From the NCBI GenBank assembly GCA_024689285.1, contig JAILDR010000033.1, positions 1-37,460 on the forward strand: a DNA stretch of 37,460 nt, written 5' to 3'. The position numbers and the translations under genes were made by a program. Under the pieces are notes generated by a model. The model saw only the letters and a program-made list of their open reading frames with translations. It ran no database searches and was not told the origin of the DNA. This DNA comes from Bacteroidales bacterium. Its GTDB lineage: Bacteria > Bacteroidota > Bacteroidia > Bacteroidales > F082. Shown here in pieces: positions 8,121 to 17,607 of this stretch. Within the stretch, counting starts at the first letter, position 1. Every line of letters begins with the position of its first letter.

Positions 8121-9314
8121 TTATCTGAGCTTGTTCCTATGATAATGTGGTGTCACTACCAAAACGAAAAACACGAACGACACCAGTACCACCACATCGG
8201 CAACAAGATATGCCGTTGAGAAAGAGAAACGTTCCGAAAGCATACCGCCAGAAAAGATGCCGATACCAAGTCCCAAATCCCATGTGGTGAGATATGTGGA
8301 AGTCGCCGTCCCACGTTGGGCGTTGGTGCCAAGATTGATAAACAGGGCATTGAAGGCCGGAAAACTGGTACCAAAGCCAAAACCACAACACAAGGCAACG
8401 ACCAAAAATGCCACAGCGGTATACTCCGTTCCCCACTTATTGAAATGATGGCACGTGCCTAAGCCAAACAAAGCCACCACCGTAATGGCCAAGCCCAAGG
8501 CGATGGTTTGCGTCACCTTTCCTTTGTCGACCATCTTGCCCGAGAACAAGCGCGAAGCAATCAACCCAACGGCATAGACAGTAAAGAACAAGCCGCTGCT
8601 GATGGTCAGGCCCATGTCTTTGGCATACAAGGCGATATAGTTGGAAATCTGTCCGTATGAAAAGGCCAGAAAGGTAAACGACACACCTGCCAACAGACCT
8701 TTCATTAATATAAAGCGGTCTAAGGAAATGGGGGGACGCTTCACTGGCGGGCGCACCTTTGTGTGGATACGCGAAGCAAAAACAGCAGCTAAGAAACTAC
8801 AGGCCATACAGCCCAAAAAGATGGCATTGAAGCTGAATTTCTCATAGACAAACAATCCTGTCATCGGGCCGACCGCCATAGCGATGTTGTTGGCCACACC
8901 AAAATAGCCTATACCCTCTCCCCTATGCTCTGACGGCACCACATCGATGACCAAGGTGTTGCCACCCACCGAGGTAAGACCGAAAGCCAACCCATGCGCA
9001 ATGCGCACCATTATTAATATAGTAATAGTGGCAGCAAACAGATAACCGACAAACACCGCAGTAAACAGCGACAAGGCCAACAGATACAAAGGCTTGCGCT
9101 TAAAGGTGTCCATCATGTAGCCAGAAAAAGGACGCACCACCAAGGTAGCCAGCGTGTAACACGAAATCACCGTACCAATGACGGCATTGCCCGCCTGAAA
9201 CTGTTCCTTGATGAAGAATGGCAACACGGGCAGCAGCAAATAGAACGAAAAGAAAAACAAAAAGTTGGCTGCACAAAGGCAAAGGTAGTTCTTATTGAAT
9301 AGTTTTTCTTCCAT
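8121..9314 (-). CDS. MFS transporter
   Basis: This is a 397-residue major facilitator superfamily protein with about 12 predicted membrane segments, beginning MEEKLFNKNYLCLCAANFLF. The typical loop motif between helices 2 and 3 is present (RPFSGYMMDTFKRKPLY), and a similar one appears in the second half (RLFSGKMVDKGKV). It resembles sugar or drug efflux carriers of the AraJ type, but the substrate cannot be told from sequence. The frame is open upstream to 9578, but that part is not protein-like and a -7 element at 9339-9346 fixes the start at 9314. It converges on msrA with no clear terminator between. Confidence 0.93.
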   Translation of the reverse strand: MEEKLFNKNYLCLCAANFLFFFSFYLLLPVLPFFIKEQFQAGNAVIGTVISCYTLATLVVRPFSGYMMDTFKRKPLYLLALSLFTAVFVGYLFAATITILIMVRIAHGLAFGLTSVGGNTLVIDVVPSEHRGEGIGYFGVANNIAMAVGPMTGLFVYEKFSFNAIFLGCMACSFLAAVFASRIHTKVRPPVKRPPISLDRFILMKGLLAGVSFTFLAFSYGQISNYIALYAKDMGLTISSGLFFTVYAVGLIASRLFSGKMVDKGKVTQTIALGLAITVVALFGLGTCHHFNKWGTEYTAVAFLVVALCCGFGFGTSFPAFNALFINLGTNAQRGTATSTYLTTWDLGLGIGIFSGGMLSERFSFSTAYLVADVVVLVSFVFFVLVVTPHYHRNKLR

Positions 9315-9338
9315 AATTTCAGGCTTGTTTTCGGACTG

Positions 9339-9346
9339 CAAAAGTA
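9339..9346 (-). promoter_or_regulatory. -7 element for the MFS transporter
   Basis: The minus strand reads TACTTTTG (TAnnTTTG), 24 bases upstream of the ATG at 9314. A pair of direct repeats lies immediately further upstream (9373-9430). Confidence 0.65.
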
Positions 9347-9372
9347 CGGAATTATGCCTTAACACATACAGT

Positions 9373-9430
9373 TTCGGAAATTTTGTCATATAATATACCC
9401 AATTCTTGCCAAATTCGGAAATTTTGTCAT
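9373..9430. repeat. 17-base direct repeat upstream of the MFS promoter
   Basis: ttcggaaattttgtcat occurs exactly at 9373-9389 and 9414-9430, 41 bases apart, about four helical turns. It sits just upstream of the MFS -7 element, where an activator or repressor pair could bind. The repeat is seen directly; the regulatory role is inferred. Confidence 0.55.
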
Positions 9431-9536
9431 TAAAAACACCACTTTCGAACCGTTTTTGGCCTTGGCAAAGAATTTGACTAAGCAGTGTCGTCCGAGCGAA
9501 AGGAAAGGGACGAAGAAAAGAAAGACAAACTAGAAT

Positions 9537-9575
9537 CTGGATTGCTTCGTTCCTCGCAAAGACGCGAAACGACAA
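9537..9575 (+). repeat. Dispersed repeat copy (gcttcgttcctcgca type)
   Basis: The core gattgcttcgttcctcgca is followed by a gacgcgaaacgacaac tail. Related copies occur at 10166-10199 (inverted) and 28435-28471. All lie between genes. Downstream, a low-complexity aacaattaaac-like stretch leads to the hsp20 ribosome-binding site. Confidence 0.6.
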
Positions 9576-9632
9576 CAATTAAACGAATAAACAATCAACA
9601 ATTAAACAACTAAAAAATAGGAGATCAAAACC

Positions 9633-10052
9633 ATGTTAGTAACAAGAAGAAACCAAGACTTCATGCCGACGCTGTTCAACGAACTGATGAACTGGAACGA
9701 CACGACTTATTCAACCCCTCGCATGAACATCATGGAGACGAAAGACAACTACAAACTTGAACTCTGCATCCCTGGTCTCACCAAGGAAGACGTCAAGTTG
9801 AGCATCGATGACGAAGGCAACCTCGTCGTTGAGATGGTCAAGGAGAACAAGGTCGAAGAAAAGAAGGAAGAGATGCGCTACCTGCGTCACGAGTTCTCGG
9901 TCGAACACTTCCGCCAGACCGTGATGCTGCCTGAAGACATCCACAAGGAGCAAATCAGCGCAAAGGTCGAAAACGGCATCCTCGACATCGTCATCCCGAA
10001 GGTGACCGTCGAAGAGAAGAAAAAGGCCGTGCAAACCATCGAGATTGGCTAA
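9633..10052 (+). CDS. Small heat shock protein, Hsp20 family
   Basis: Hsp20 proteins are ATP-independent chaperones that hold unfolding proteins. The 139-residue product has a short N-terminal arm, an alpha-crystallin domain from about residue 30 (PRMNIMETKDNYKLELCIPG), the conserved VEHFRQTVMLPEDIH strand region, NGILDIVIPK, and an IEI tail that can act as the I-x-I oligomerisation motif. A strong AGGAG lies 9 bases before the ATG, unusual for this phylum and consistent with high expression. It is a single gene ended by the terminator at 10073-10107. I saw no clear -7 element or HrcA-type operator upstream. Confidence 0.95.
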   Translation: MLVTRRNQDFMPTLFNELMNWNDTTYSTPRMNIMETKDNYKLELCIPGLTKEDVKLSIDDEGNLVVEMVKENKVEEKKEEMRYLRHEFSVEHFRQTVMLPEDIHKEQISAKVENGILDIVIPKVTVEEKKKAVQTIEIG

Positions 10053-10072
10053 AGCCTTGCCAAAACAACCCC

Positions 10073-10107
10073 AAAAACGGGACGGAGCTTTCCGCCCCGT
10101 TTTTTTT
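10073..10107 (+). terminator. Intrinsic terminator after hsp20
   Basis: A stem of about 12 bp with one A-C mismatch surrounds a gctt loop and ends in a T-rich tail. It begins about 20 bases after the hsp20 stop codon. Confidence 0.85.
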
Positions 10108-10165
10108 GTATTGTTGATTATTAAGTAGATACGCAAATTTAGTTTTCATAATAGACTACCAGAAG

Positions 10166-10199
10166 CGCTTTGCGTCACTGCGAGGCACGAAGCAGTCCA
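10166..10199 (-). repeat. Dispersed repeat copy, inverted
   Basis: On the minus strand this reads gactgcttcgtgcctcgcag followed by tgacgcaaagcg, closely matching the copy at 28435-28471. A more degenerate relative may lie at 10245-10315. Apart from these repeats and the promoter at 10514, the 10108-10540 gap shows no gene. Confidence 0.6.
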
Positions 10200-10513
10200 G
10201 TCAATCAGCTTATACTCTGGATTAACTTCGTTGAATCTTCGATATGCTTCGTCGTTCCTCCCCGCAAATCGTCAGATTCGACGATACAAAGTGAGTCAAT
10301 GACGCAAAGCGACAAACAAAAAAAAACCAAAGACAAAGCCCAACAGTCCTGCCTTGGATAGAGGATATGCAAAAGTTTGGAAAGAAGATTTACCCATCCA
10401 ATTGATTGATAATCTATGTTTTTACTCAATTATTTCACCGATTTTTGGTTTGAGGCTGCCAAATTACGGAAAAATCTTGTTCGCCAAAACGAATTCCCGA
10501 CACTTTTAATTCG

Positions 10514-10521
10514 TAATTTTG
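10514..10521 (+). promoter_or_regulatory. -7 element for the porin gene
   Basis: TAATTTTG matches TAnnTTTG and lies 19 bases before the ATG at 10541. Confidence 0.65.
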
Positions 10522-10540
10522 CCGCCAAATTAAAAAGTGT

Positions 10541-11578
10541 ATGAAAAAAGCGTTACTTATCACCATTTTGAGCCTGTTCTGCTTCTTGCAGGCCTTTCCG
10601 CAAGACAAGAAGCCTTTCATCACCCTCGACAACCTGCAACTGAACACCCGAGCCGACTTCACTTACGACTACAATTTAGCCCACGACACAGTGGCAGCGG
10701 CCTCCAAGCATGGGTTTTCAGGAAAATATTTGGTTGTAGCATTGGAAGGCACCATCGGCAACAGGTTCTCCTATCATCTACGCCAACGTCTCAACGCGCC
10801 CAACATCACTTTCGCCAACACTTTCTTCCAAGGCACCGACTGGGCCTACCTCAACTGGAACTTCACCGACAATTTCTTCCTTTCGGCAGGTAAGCAAGTC
10901 GTGGCCATCGGTGGTTGGGAATACGACACCAATCCTATCGACATCTACTATGGCACCGAATTCTGGAATACCGTATGCTGCTATGCTGTGGGCGCATCCA
11001 TCAACTTTACGGACTCTGCGAAGAAAAACCACGTGCTGTTCCAAGTGTGCAACTCACCTTTCATCAACGAAGCCATGCAGAGCATCTACTCCTACAACCT
11101 CATGTGGTATGGCAACTTCGAACATTTCAAAACGACCTATTCCGTCAACATGATTGAATACGAACCTGGTAAGTTCATCAACTGCATTGCTTTGGGCAAC
11201 AAACTGAAATTCAACGGAGTGGAAATGTACCTGGACATCACCCACCGAGCCAACTTCGAACAGAAATTCTTTGGTCAAGACATCACAGCCATTTATGGTA
11301 TCGGTGTAGACATCGGTACGAAATGGATTGTGTTTGCCAAAGCAGGCTATGACTACAACCCAGCAGGTTTACACCATATAGGAGTATACGACCCCAACGA
11401 CAGTCCAAGAGAAAAGGTCGACTTTGAAAGTGTTGGTTTTGAATTTTATCCCATGGGTAGCCGCGACCTACGCCTCCATTTCTGCGGCTCTCACACCTGC
11501 GTTGACGGGGCGCACAAATTCCAAGGCAACCTCGGCCTCACTTGGAAAATCAATTTGCTCAACATCACAAAAAAATAA
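10541..11578 (+). CDS. Outer-membrane porin, OprO/OprP-like
   Basis: The 345-residue protein begins with a signal peptide (MKKALLITILSLFCFLQAFPQ). The rest is a run of alternating amphipathic strands rich in aromatic residues, typical of an outer-membrane beta-barrel. Regions such as FSGKYLVVALEG, WAYLNWNFTDNFFLSAGKQ and the final LGLTWKINLL strand resemble phosphate-selective porins O and P, a family used broadly in Bacteroidota without proof of phosphate specificity. The barrel assignment is firm, the substrate is not known. The Gate-domain membrane protein begins 6 bases downstream, so the pair may move the same small solute across the two membranes. Confidence 0.8.
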   Translation: MKKALLITILSLFCFLQAFPQDKKPFITLDNLQLNTRADFTYDYNLAHDTVAAASKHGFSGKYLVVALEGTIGNRFSYHLRQRLNAPNITFANTFFQGTDWAYLNWNFTDNFFLSAGKQVVAIGGWEYDTNPIDIYYGTEFWNTVCCYAVGASINFTDSAKKNHVLFQVCNSPFINEAMQSIYSYNLMWYGNFEHFKTTYSVNMIEYEPGKFINCIALGNKLKFNGVEMYLDITHRANFEQKFFGQDITAIYGIGVDIGTKWIVFAKAGYDYNPAGLHHIGVYDPNDSPREKVDFESVGFEFYPMGSRDLRLHFCGSHTCVDGAHKFQGNLGLTWKINLLNITKK

Positions 11579-11584
11579 TCCGCT

Positions 11585-12826
11585 ATGGCAAAAACAAAAT
11601 ACAACACCATCAAACGGAACACCCATAGCTACCACGACCGGGTGGAAAAAATCTTCAAAAGCATTGAGGATAAACTCAAGAAACCTTTGAAATTCACCAC
11701 AAAGCGTAGTGTCGAGGCCATCATCTTCCTCATCATCTTCTTCGGATTCTTCGGGCTTTTATCCTACAAAATGACGCTGCCAAAGATGCTGAACACCTTC
11801 ATGCAGACGGCCTACCACCTGCTGCTTGAAACCGTGTTCTACATCATGGCCATCTGCGTGCTGATGGGTGCCATCAGCAAATTGCTCACCGAGTTCGGTG
11901 TGGTACGTCTGTTAGAAAACCTGTTGCGCCCGCTGATGAAGCCACTCTACAATCTGCCTGGTGTGGCCGCTTTAGGCGCCATCATGACGTTCTTGAGCGA
12001 CAATCCAGCCATCATCACTTTGGCACACGACAAGAACTTTAACCATTATTTCAAGAAATACCAACTTGTCTCTCTGACCAATTTCGGCACAGCCTTCGGT
12101 ATGGGCCTGGTAGTAGTTGCATTTATGACGGGCTTGGGCTTTGGCAAAGGTGCTTTGATTGGAGTAGCAGGTGCAGTTGTTGGAAGCATTGTCTCCACTC
12201 GTTTGATGCAACGTTCCACCTTGAAGGCTTATCCCGAATTGGACGCACCTATTGACGAGGGATATGGCGGCGATGAGCAGCAAATCTCCTTCAAGAGCGA
12301 AGGTGGCGTATTCATGCGGTTCCTTAACTCACTTCTCGACGGTGGCAAGGACGGCGTAAGTATCGGTTTTGCCATCATCCCGGGCGTACTCTGCATCTCC
12401 ACCATCGTAATGATGTTGACCTTCGGTGCATCAGGCGAAAACGGCGAATACCTTGGCGTGGCCTATGAAGGCGTACCCGTCATCAGTTGGGCTGCCAACA
12501 AGATTAACTTCATCTTCGACTGGCTCTTCGGCTTCAAATACGGTGCTTTGATTTCCTTCCCCATGACTGCCCTTGGTGCCGTCGGTGCCGCCATCGGCCT
12601 AGTGCCACGCTTCATTACAGAAGGTATCATCGACAACAACGCCATCGCTGTGTTTACGGCCATCGGCATGTGCTGGAGCGGTTTCCTCTCCACCCACGCC
12701 GCCATGCTCGACAGCCTCGGCTATCGCAAGCTCATCGGCAAGGCTATTGGTGCACACACCATTGGCGGTCTTTGCGCTGGCATCGCTGCACACTGGTTGT
12801 ATGTGTTACTTGCCATGATATTCTAA
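11585..12826 (+). CDS. Nucleoside-recognition (Gate) domain membrane protein
   Basis: This 413-residue inner-membrane protein has a basic cytoplasmic N-terminus of about 45 residues, then roughly 8-10 hydrophobic segments. Two Gate-type halves can be seen: residues about 75-205 (ICVLMGAISKLLTEFGVV, AALGAIMTFLSDNPAIITLA) and about 245-410 (DGVSIGFAIIPGVLCISTIV, GLVPRFITEGIIDNNAIAVF). Gate domains occur in nucleoside transporters and in the spore proteins SpmA/SpmB, so the family name does not define the substrate. It follows the porin gene after 6 bases and ends at a bidirectional terminator. I infer a transport role. Confidence 0.82.
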   Translation: MAKTKYNTIKRNTHSYHDRVEKIFKSIEDKLKKPLKFTTKRSVEAIIFLIIFFGFFGLLSYKMTLPKMLNTFMQTAYHLLLETVFYIMAICVLMGAISKLLTEFGVVRLLENLLRPLMKPLYNLPGVAALGAIMTFLSDNPAIITLAHDKNFNHYFKKYQLVSLTNFGTAFGMGLVVVAFMTGLGFGKGALIGVAGAVVGSIVSTRLMQRSTLKAYPELDAPIDEGYGGDEQQISFKSEGGVFMRFLNSLLDGGKDGVSIGFAIIPGVLCISTIVMMLTFGASGENGEYLGVAYEGVPVISWAANKINFIFDWLFGFKYGALISFPMTALGAVGAAIGLVPRFITEGIIDNNAIAVFTAIGMCWSGFLSTHAAMLDSLGYRKLIGKAIGAHTIGGLCAGIAAHWLYVLLAMIF

Positions 12827-12840
12827 CCACTTCAAACTAC

Positions 12841-12886
12841 TGAATAAAAAAAAAGCGGCTTGATAGCCGCTTTTTTTATTCAGTCA
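12841..12886. terminator. Bidirectional terminator between convergent genes
   Basis: A long stem (aaaaaaagcggct with agccgcttttttt, extended by tgaat and attca) encloses a tgat loop. It has T-runs on both strands, serving the Gate-domain gene (+) and porV (-). Confidence 0.9.
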
Positions 12887-12895
12887 TAAGTGAGT

Positions 12896-14083
12896 TTAGC
12901 TCTTCTTTTTACCGAAGGCGAAGCTCAGGTTAAAGCGCAAGGTATTCTCCAAAGGATTGGTTCCGACTCTTGTACCAACAGGAACCAAATAAGAAACATC
13001 CAATCCGAACACGTTATATCTCAGACCCGCGCCTACAGTAACATACTTACGATTACCCTTCAATGCACTTTCGTTGAAATATCCAGCACGCACAGAAAAT
13101 AGTTTGTTGTACCAATACTCAATACCGAGTCCGAAATTGATTTCACACAACTCTTCGTAGAACTTACCGTAGTTCACCCATTCACCATGGTCGTTGTAGA
13201 ATCCACCGGGAGCATCATAGAACGAATGCAACATACCCGTCACAACTGCCACGTCGTTGTCATAACCGATAATTTCTCCTGTGGTATCCACCACACAAGG
13301 AGTAGGTACCAACAACTTAGAGAAATCAACATTAAAGGCTAATGTGTTGTAGTCGTTAAGTTCAAGATCGAGACAAGCACCCAGACGAAGTGTGGTCGGA
13401 ATGAAGTCCTTCTTGTCGGAAGTAGTGTTATACGACATCTTCGACCCGATATGGTTGATGGACGCGCCCCAAGCGAAGTTGGCATCGGTGGATTTGAACC
13501 ATTCGACAGGACGCCTGTAATAAACCGAAATGTCAGCCGCGACTGAGATACCTGCTCTTGAATAGTCAAATCCGTTCTGAGTCAAGTCGGAATAAATAAA
13601 ACGTCCCGATACGGCACCCGACAAGTAATCGCCCAACATACGTGAATAAGTGGCGTCGATAGCCCACTCATTGGGACTGACGACCCTAATCGGTTCGTTA
13701 TTCTCATCACGGAAGTCAACTTCACCCACTTTGAAATAGCGCAAAGTGGCGGCCACAGCCGAACGGTCATTGATTTTGTAAGCACCAGCCACATAGAACA
13801 AGCCCATATCCTTAACCAAAGCTTGAAGCCATGGACTATAACCTATTCCTACATTAACTTTATCCTCAAGAAAGACATACTTTGCTGCGTTGTAGTGCAT
13901 GGAATATACGTCAGGGGCTGAGGCCACGCCACAGTCACCCATGGCACCGCCACGCGAGTCTGGATTGATGGAAACAAAAGGAACAGCCGTGGTAATGACA
14001 CGAGGTGGATACGCTTGTTGTTGGCCAAACGATGCAACCGCTATCATAACAAAAGCGGCAAAAAGGAATCTTCTGATATTCAT
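12896..14083 (-). CDS. porV: Type IX secretion system outer-membrane protein PorV
   Basis: PorV (also LptO) is an outer-membrane barrel of the T9SS that takes substrates from the translocon and delivers them to the PorU sortase. The 395-residue product has a signal peptide (to about residue 20), the typical start of the mature protein (TTAVPFVSINPDSRGGAMGD) and SMHYNAAKYVF, then a long barrel ending in RFNLSFAFGKK. It lies directly downstream of two porU-like genes on the same strand, a known Bacteroidota order. It has its own -7 element at 14114-14121, so it may also be expressed independently. Confidence 0.95.
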   Translation of the reverse strand: MNIRRFLFAAFVMIAVASFGQQQAYPPRVITTAVPFVSINPDSRGGAMGDCGVASAPDVYSMHYNAAKYVFLEDKVNVGIGYSPWLQALVKDMGLFYVAGAYKINDRSAVAATLRYFKVGEVDFRDENNEPIRVVSPNEWAIDATYSRMLGDYLSGAVSGRFIYSDLTQNGFDYSRAGISVAADISVYYRRPVEWFKSTDANFAWGASINHIGSKMSYNTTSDKKDFIPTTLRLGACLDLELNDYNTLAFNVDFSKLLVPTPCVVDTTGEIIGYDNDVAVVTGMLHSFYDAPGGFYNDHGEWVNYGKFYEELCEINFGLGIEYWYNKLFSVRAGYFNESALKGNRKYVTVGAGLRYNVFGLDVSYLVPVGTRVGTNPLENTLRFNLSFAFGKKKS

Positions 14084-14113
14084 ATCAAATAATTGTAATT
14101 TGAGTTAAACATG

Positions 14114-14121
14114 CAAAATTA
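14114..14121 (-). promoter_or_regulatory. -7 element for porV
   Basis: The minus strand reads TAATTTTG (TAnnTTTG), 30 bases upstream of the porV ATG, in the 86-base gap after the second porU-like gene. Confidence 0.6.
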
Positions 14122-14169
14122 ACGATATTTCAATTTGTATATTGTATTGCCTTGAAAAAAAATTTCATT

Positions 14170-17100
14170 TCATCGAACAAGCACGATGCGCTGGCTGACT
14201 GAACGAGAGAAACCTCTATCATCAGTAAGTGTGAGGCGATATGTGTAGATACCGCTGTTCAAAGGATGTCCATCGGAGCTGCGGCCATCCCATCGTACAG
14301 GCTCGATGACACCGCCTTGCGAACAGACCCGTTCCATGATACGATTGACACGGCGACCCAACAAATCATAAATCTCAATGGAAAGGTCGAAATCGCCGTC
14401 TTCACCACCATGTGCCAAGGTGAAATAAGTCTCTTCATTAAAAGGATTGGGATAATTGCAGACTTGCGCAAGGAAAACGTCCTTAACCCCTCCTACCACA
14501 AGCCATAGACTCGCTTCAGAGGGATTGCCCTGCATATCCCATGCTTTCAAGGTAAAGTTGTATGTGCCAGGAGACAAATTATCGACAGGGAAGGTAACAC
14601 GCCCACGGCGGAAGTCGTCAATGGCTGGCTCATAATAATCATTAAGCACCTTGCTATCATAATGAAAAGCGTTGCTGTTCAGCATAATGTTTCTGCCAAG
14701 GCTGAAATCGTAATAATAAATGCCTTGCGCATCATATAAGTCAGCATATAATGTGCCTTCAGGCTGAACCACATCACCATTGGCGAACGAAGGTTCATTC
14801 CAATAGAAACTGATGTTAGGACCTTCGTTGTCAGGCACTATCGTAGGATCGGTACCGCCCAAGACAAGCTCGTCGAAACAACCCATTGCATCAATGCCAC
14901 GGACAGGGTCGTAGGCATAGTAACTGAAACGAGGAGCGTCGTATTCAAGGTTAATGTCCTTCGGCACTTGGAAATTCATGGTAAACTTTCCGTTTCTAAC
15001 CGTTGCTTTCCCTCTGTATATCACATCTTTGTGGAATTTCACCCATTTCGTTCCGCTGCTTTCCTTGTTGGAATAAAGCACCTTCATCGTTATTTTCTTA
15101 TCAAAAAGACGCACCCAAAGCTCACCATTGAAAAGGTTGTCGGGTTGACCATCATAAGTCGTAATCTCGCCCTCCACACTCACCATAGTCATGGCATGAA
15201 GCTCTATTTCATTATCATCAACATCTTTTTCATTGATTTTCAACGTCTTCACCTTCTCTTCGGGCAAGGCAATTCGGAGAGCGGGGTCGCCAAAGAACAC
15301 CATCCTGATATTCAGGCTCAAGGCAGATGGAAGCGATGAATTGTTGGCAAAGTTGGTATTATTGGCTTTGGCAAGTCTTGCTATATCACCGAAACGCAAG
15401 GGCTTGCCTTCGTTGTCACGTCGATACAACTGATTGGTCAGGCACCTGCCAAGTTTCACATTATGAATACCGTATGTCGGACGGCAAGTAGTCATCATGG
15501 CGATGGCACCGCCGTTGGGTTGCATAAAAAGCTGCTCACCCGCTGATACCAACAAAGGATTGTCGTATTTCGAGAACTCACAGGTGGCGGTAAATACAAA
15601 CGGCATACGGTCATAGTTGGTCAGCGTAGCTATCTCAGTAGTGCCGAATATGCGTTCTTCGGCCAAAGCCACAACACCGCCATGTCCCGTGTAGGTCAAC
15701 GTAAGCAGTCCTTTGTCGATGGCCTGAAGCATGTCAGACGTGACCTGCGGGAAACGGAAGCCTGCTGAGGTACTCACCTTTTCGTAGGCTCCGCAATAAA
15801 TCTTGTTTCGATTTATTGAGGCTTCTATGGTGTCCATAATCCGTTCGTACTCCTCGTTGTTGCCGACATAATTGCTGTCATCTTCATCTGAAACAAACAA
15901 GTGGTTGGTTTTCCATTCGCCATAAGTAGTTGACAAATCATAGTAATGCTTGATTTTCATTATTGCGATTTCGGCCTCCTCAGGTGTGGATGCAGGAATA
16001 CGGCCCACACCCAAGTCGACATGGCCTGTGCAGCCTTCACCTTCGTCATCGTCCATCAAAGCAAAATAATCATCTGTGCAGAAACTGATTTCATGATTGG
16101 GTTTCTCAGCCATCTCATAACAGGGTACGAGGTTGAAACCATAGCCGTACAGGTCGCGATAGTCGAAAGAAGCACGACCGAACAAGGTGACATACTTCAA
16201 GTTACCCGCGCTACGACGGTACACCATCCGAATGAAGTCACGGAGTGCCGTCGGGTCGGGTACACCCGTCGAGAACTCATTGTATATTTCATCCACATCA
16301 GCCACCGCACACATCATGTCATCCTTTTCAGCATGGAAATTAGCGAGTTCCCGAGCCTGTTGCAATAGGCTATTATGGGTAATGACAATCATATCGGCAT
16401 CAACAACAGCATGAAGGTCTTGGTTGGCGACAGGTTTCCAGGAGGCAACCGCCAACGCCTTCGACGGGTCGAACATGAAATAACGCTTTTCAGCTTTCTC
16501 ACCGATAGCGAAGACAAAGTTGTTCGCGCTCAGACGGCCCATTTGCCTCTTAGGTTTCAGCGGATTGCTGACATCCCACAGCCAATGCTGGCTACCCACA
16601 TTTTGAACCCATATCGCGCTTTTTTCATCACCCAATTGTGAAGGCTTCAACCGGAACGGGAACATATACCCTACACGTTTTAACTGCCGCCACGCATAAA
16701 TTTCAATATAGTCGAAATACAAAGTGGATTTGGTTTCCTGGGGGTTCATACTCAAAGTGAGTCGTGCCGTGTCGCTGTCAATAAAAAACTGTCCGCTCGA
16801 ATTGGCCAACACACCATAGAAGTTTACGCCAGTCTTTGCAATAACAGCATTGTTGACCAACAAATTGTCGTTGATGCGAAGACTGTAATGCATCACGCCA
16901 GATTTGTTGCGTCCCATTACCTCCGCATTAAAACTCAACGCCTTATCCTTTACCAAATTGGGGAAAACAAAATCGAGATGCAGTTGAGGGGCTTGCGTGT
17001 TAAGCATCTCCCCAAACCAGTTGCGTCCAATATTAAAGGGCGACATCAGTTCCTCCTCATGCCATTGGAAGTCAGGAAACTCTGTCACAATAGTCGTAAC

Positions 17101-17607
17101 ATCCTCAACCGACAGCGACTCCTTATTCTCAACGCGCAATCCATCACTACCGCTGTTAACGCAAAGAAAATAATAGGTGGAATCAGTATAATAGTTGCGT
17201 TCACGGGTATATTTATCGCTTCCCAGTTTCCATCGGGTTGACTCTTGCCCATAGAAAAGCACACAGTCATTCTCATCAAAAGTCCCGTCTTCCGCTCCAC
17301 TAACATAAAGAGCCACCTCTGAAAGGTCGTCGTAACGACTCACTCCATTTTTCTCAGGCAACGCTCCTGAAGGATTGCCAAATATACGAATCTGATTAGG
17401 ATTCAGGCTTCCCATATTGACTCCCATAGCTTTCAAAGTGGAATAATCCAACTTGTAAACCCCTTCCTGTGCCACAGAAAGGCGATACCATGTGCCTTCG
17501 CTCAACACGGAATGATACACATTATCTTGAGCAATAGCGACTTGTACCCAAAGCAACGACACAAAGGATAATATTGTAAAAATTGTTTTCTTCATATTGA
17601 TAATCAT
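14170..17607 (-). CDS. PorU-like C25 (gingipain-family) protease, second paralog lacking the N-terminal domain
   Basis: The 1145-residue protein has a signal peptide (MKKTIFTILSFVSLLWVQVAIA), then starts almost at once with the domain that in its neighbour begins near residue 165 (WYRLSVAQEGVYKLDYSTLK). About 135 N-terminal residues of full-length PorU are therefore missing. The C25 catalytic pair is kept: His642 in TGHGGVV and Cys676 in TATCEFS, 34 residues apart as in the neighbour. The C-terminus has a FlgD-like Ig fold (NYPNPFNEETYFTLA, WDGRSSDGHPLNSGIYTYRL). Its ATG overlaps the stop of the upstream porU by 4 bases (ATGA), so the two are probably translationally coupled. It could be a second sortase or a specialised protease; I infer a T9SS role. 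Confidence 0.88.
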   Translation of the reverse strand: MIINMKKTIFTILSFVSLLWVQVAIAQDNVYHSVLSEGTWYRLSVAQEGVYKLDYSTLKAMGVNMGSLNPNQIRIFGNPSGALPEKNGVSRYDDLSEVALYVSGAEDGTFDENDCVLFYGQESTRWKLGSDKYTRERNYYTDSTYYFLCVNSGSDGLRVENKESLSVEDVTTIVTEFPDFQWHEEELMSPFNIGRNWFGEMLNTQAPQLHLDFVFPNLVKDKALSFNAEVMGRNKSGVMHYSLRINDNLLVNNAVIAKTGVNFYGVLANSSGQFFIDSDTARLTLSMNPQETKSTLYFDYIEIYAWRQLKRVGYMFPFRLKPSQLGDEKSAIWVQNVGSQHWLWDVSNPLKPKRQMGRLSANNFVFAIGEKAEKRYFMFDPSKALAVASWKPVANQDLHAVVDADMIVITHNSLLQQARELANFHAEKDDMMCAVADVDEIYNEFSTGVPDPTALRDFIRMVYRRSAGNLKYVTLFGRASFDYRDLYGYGFNLVPCYEMAEKPNHEISFCTDDYFALMDDDEGEGCTGHVDLGVGRIPASTPEEAEIAIMKIKHYYDLSTTYGEWKTNHLFVSDEDDSNYVGNNEEYERIMDTIEASINRNKIYCGAYEKVSTSAGFRFPQVTSDMLQAIDKGLLTLTYTGHGGVVALAEERIFGTTEIATLTNYDRMPFVFTATCEFSKYDNPLLVSAGEQLFMQPNGGAIAMMTTCRPTYGIHNVKLGRCLTNQLYRRDNEGKPLRFGDIARLAKANNTNFANNSSLPSALSLNIRMVFFGDPALRIALPEEKVKTLKINEKDVDDNEIELHAMTMVSVEGEITTYDGQPDNLFNGELWVRLFDKKITMKVLYSNKESSGTKWVKFHKDVIYRGKATVRNGKFTMNFQVPKDINLEYDAPRFSYYAYDPVRGIDAMGCFDELVLGGTDPTIVPDNEGPNISFYWNEPSFANGDVVQPEGTLYADLYDAQGIYYYDFSLGRNIMLNSNAFHYDSKVLNDYYEPAIDDFRRGRVTFPVDNLSPGTYNFTLKAWDMQGNPSEASLWLVVGGVKDVFLAQVCNYPNPFNEETYFTLAHGGEDGDFDLSIEIYDLLGRRVNRIMERVCSQGGVIEPVRWDGRSSDGHPLNSGIYTYRLTLTDDRGFSRSVSQRIVLVR

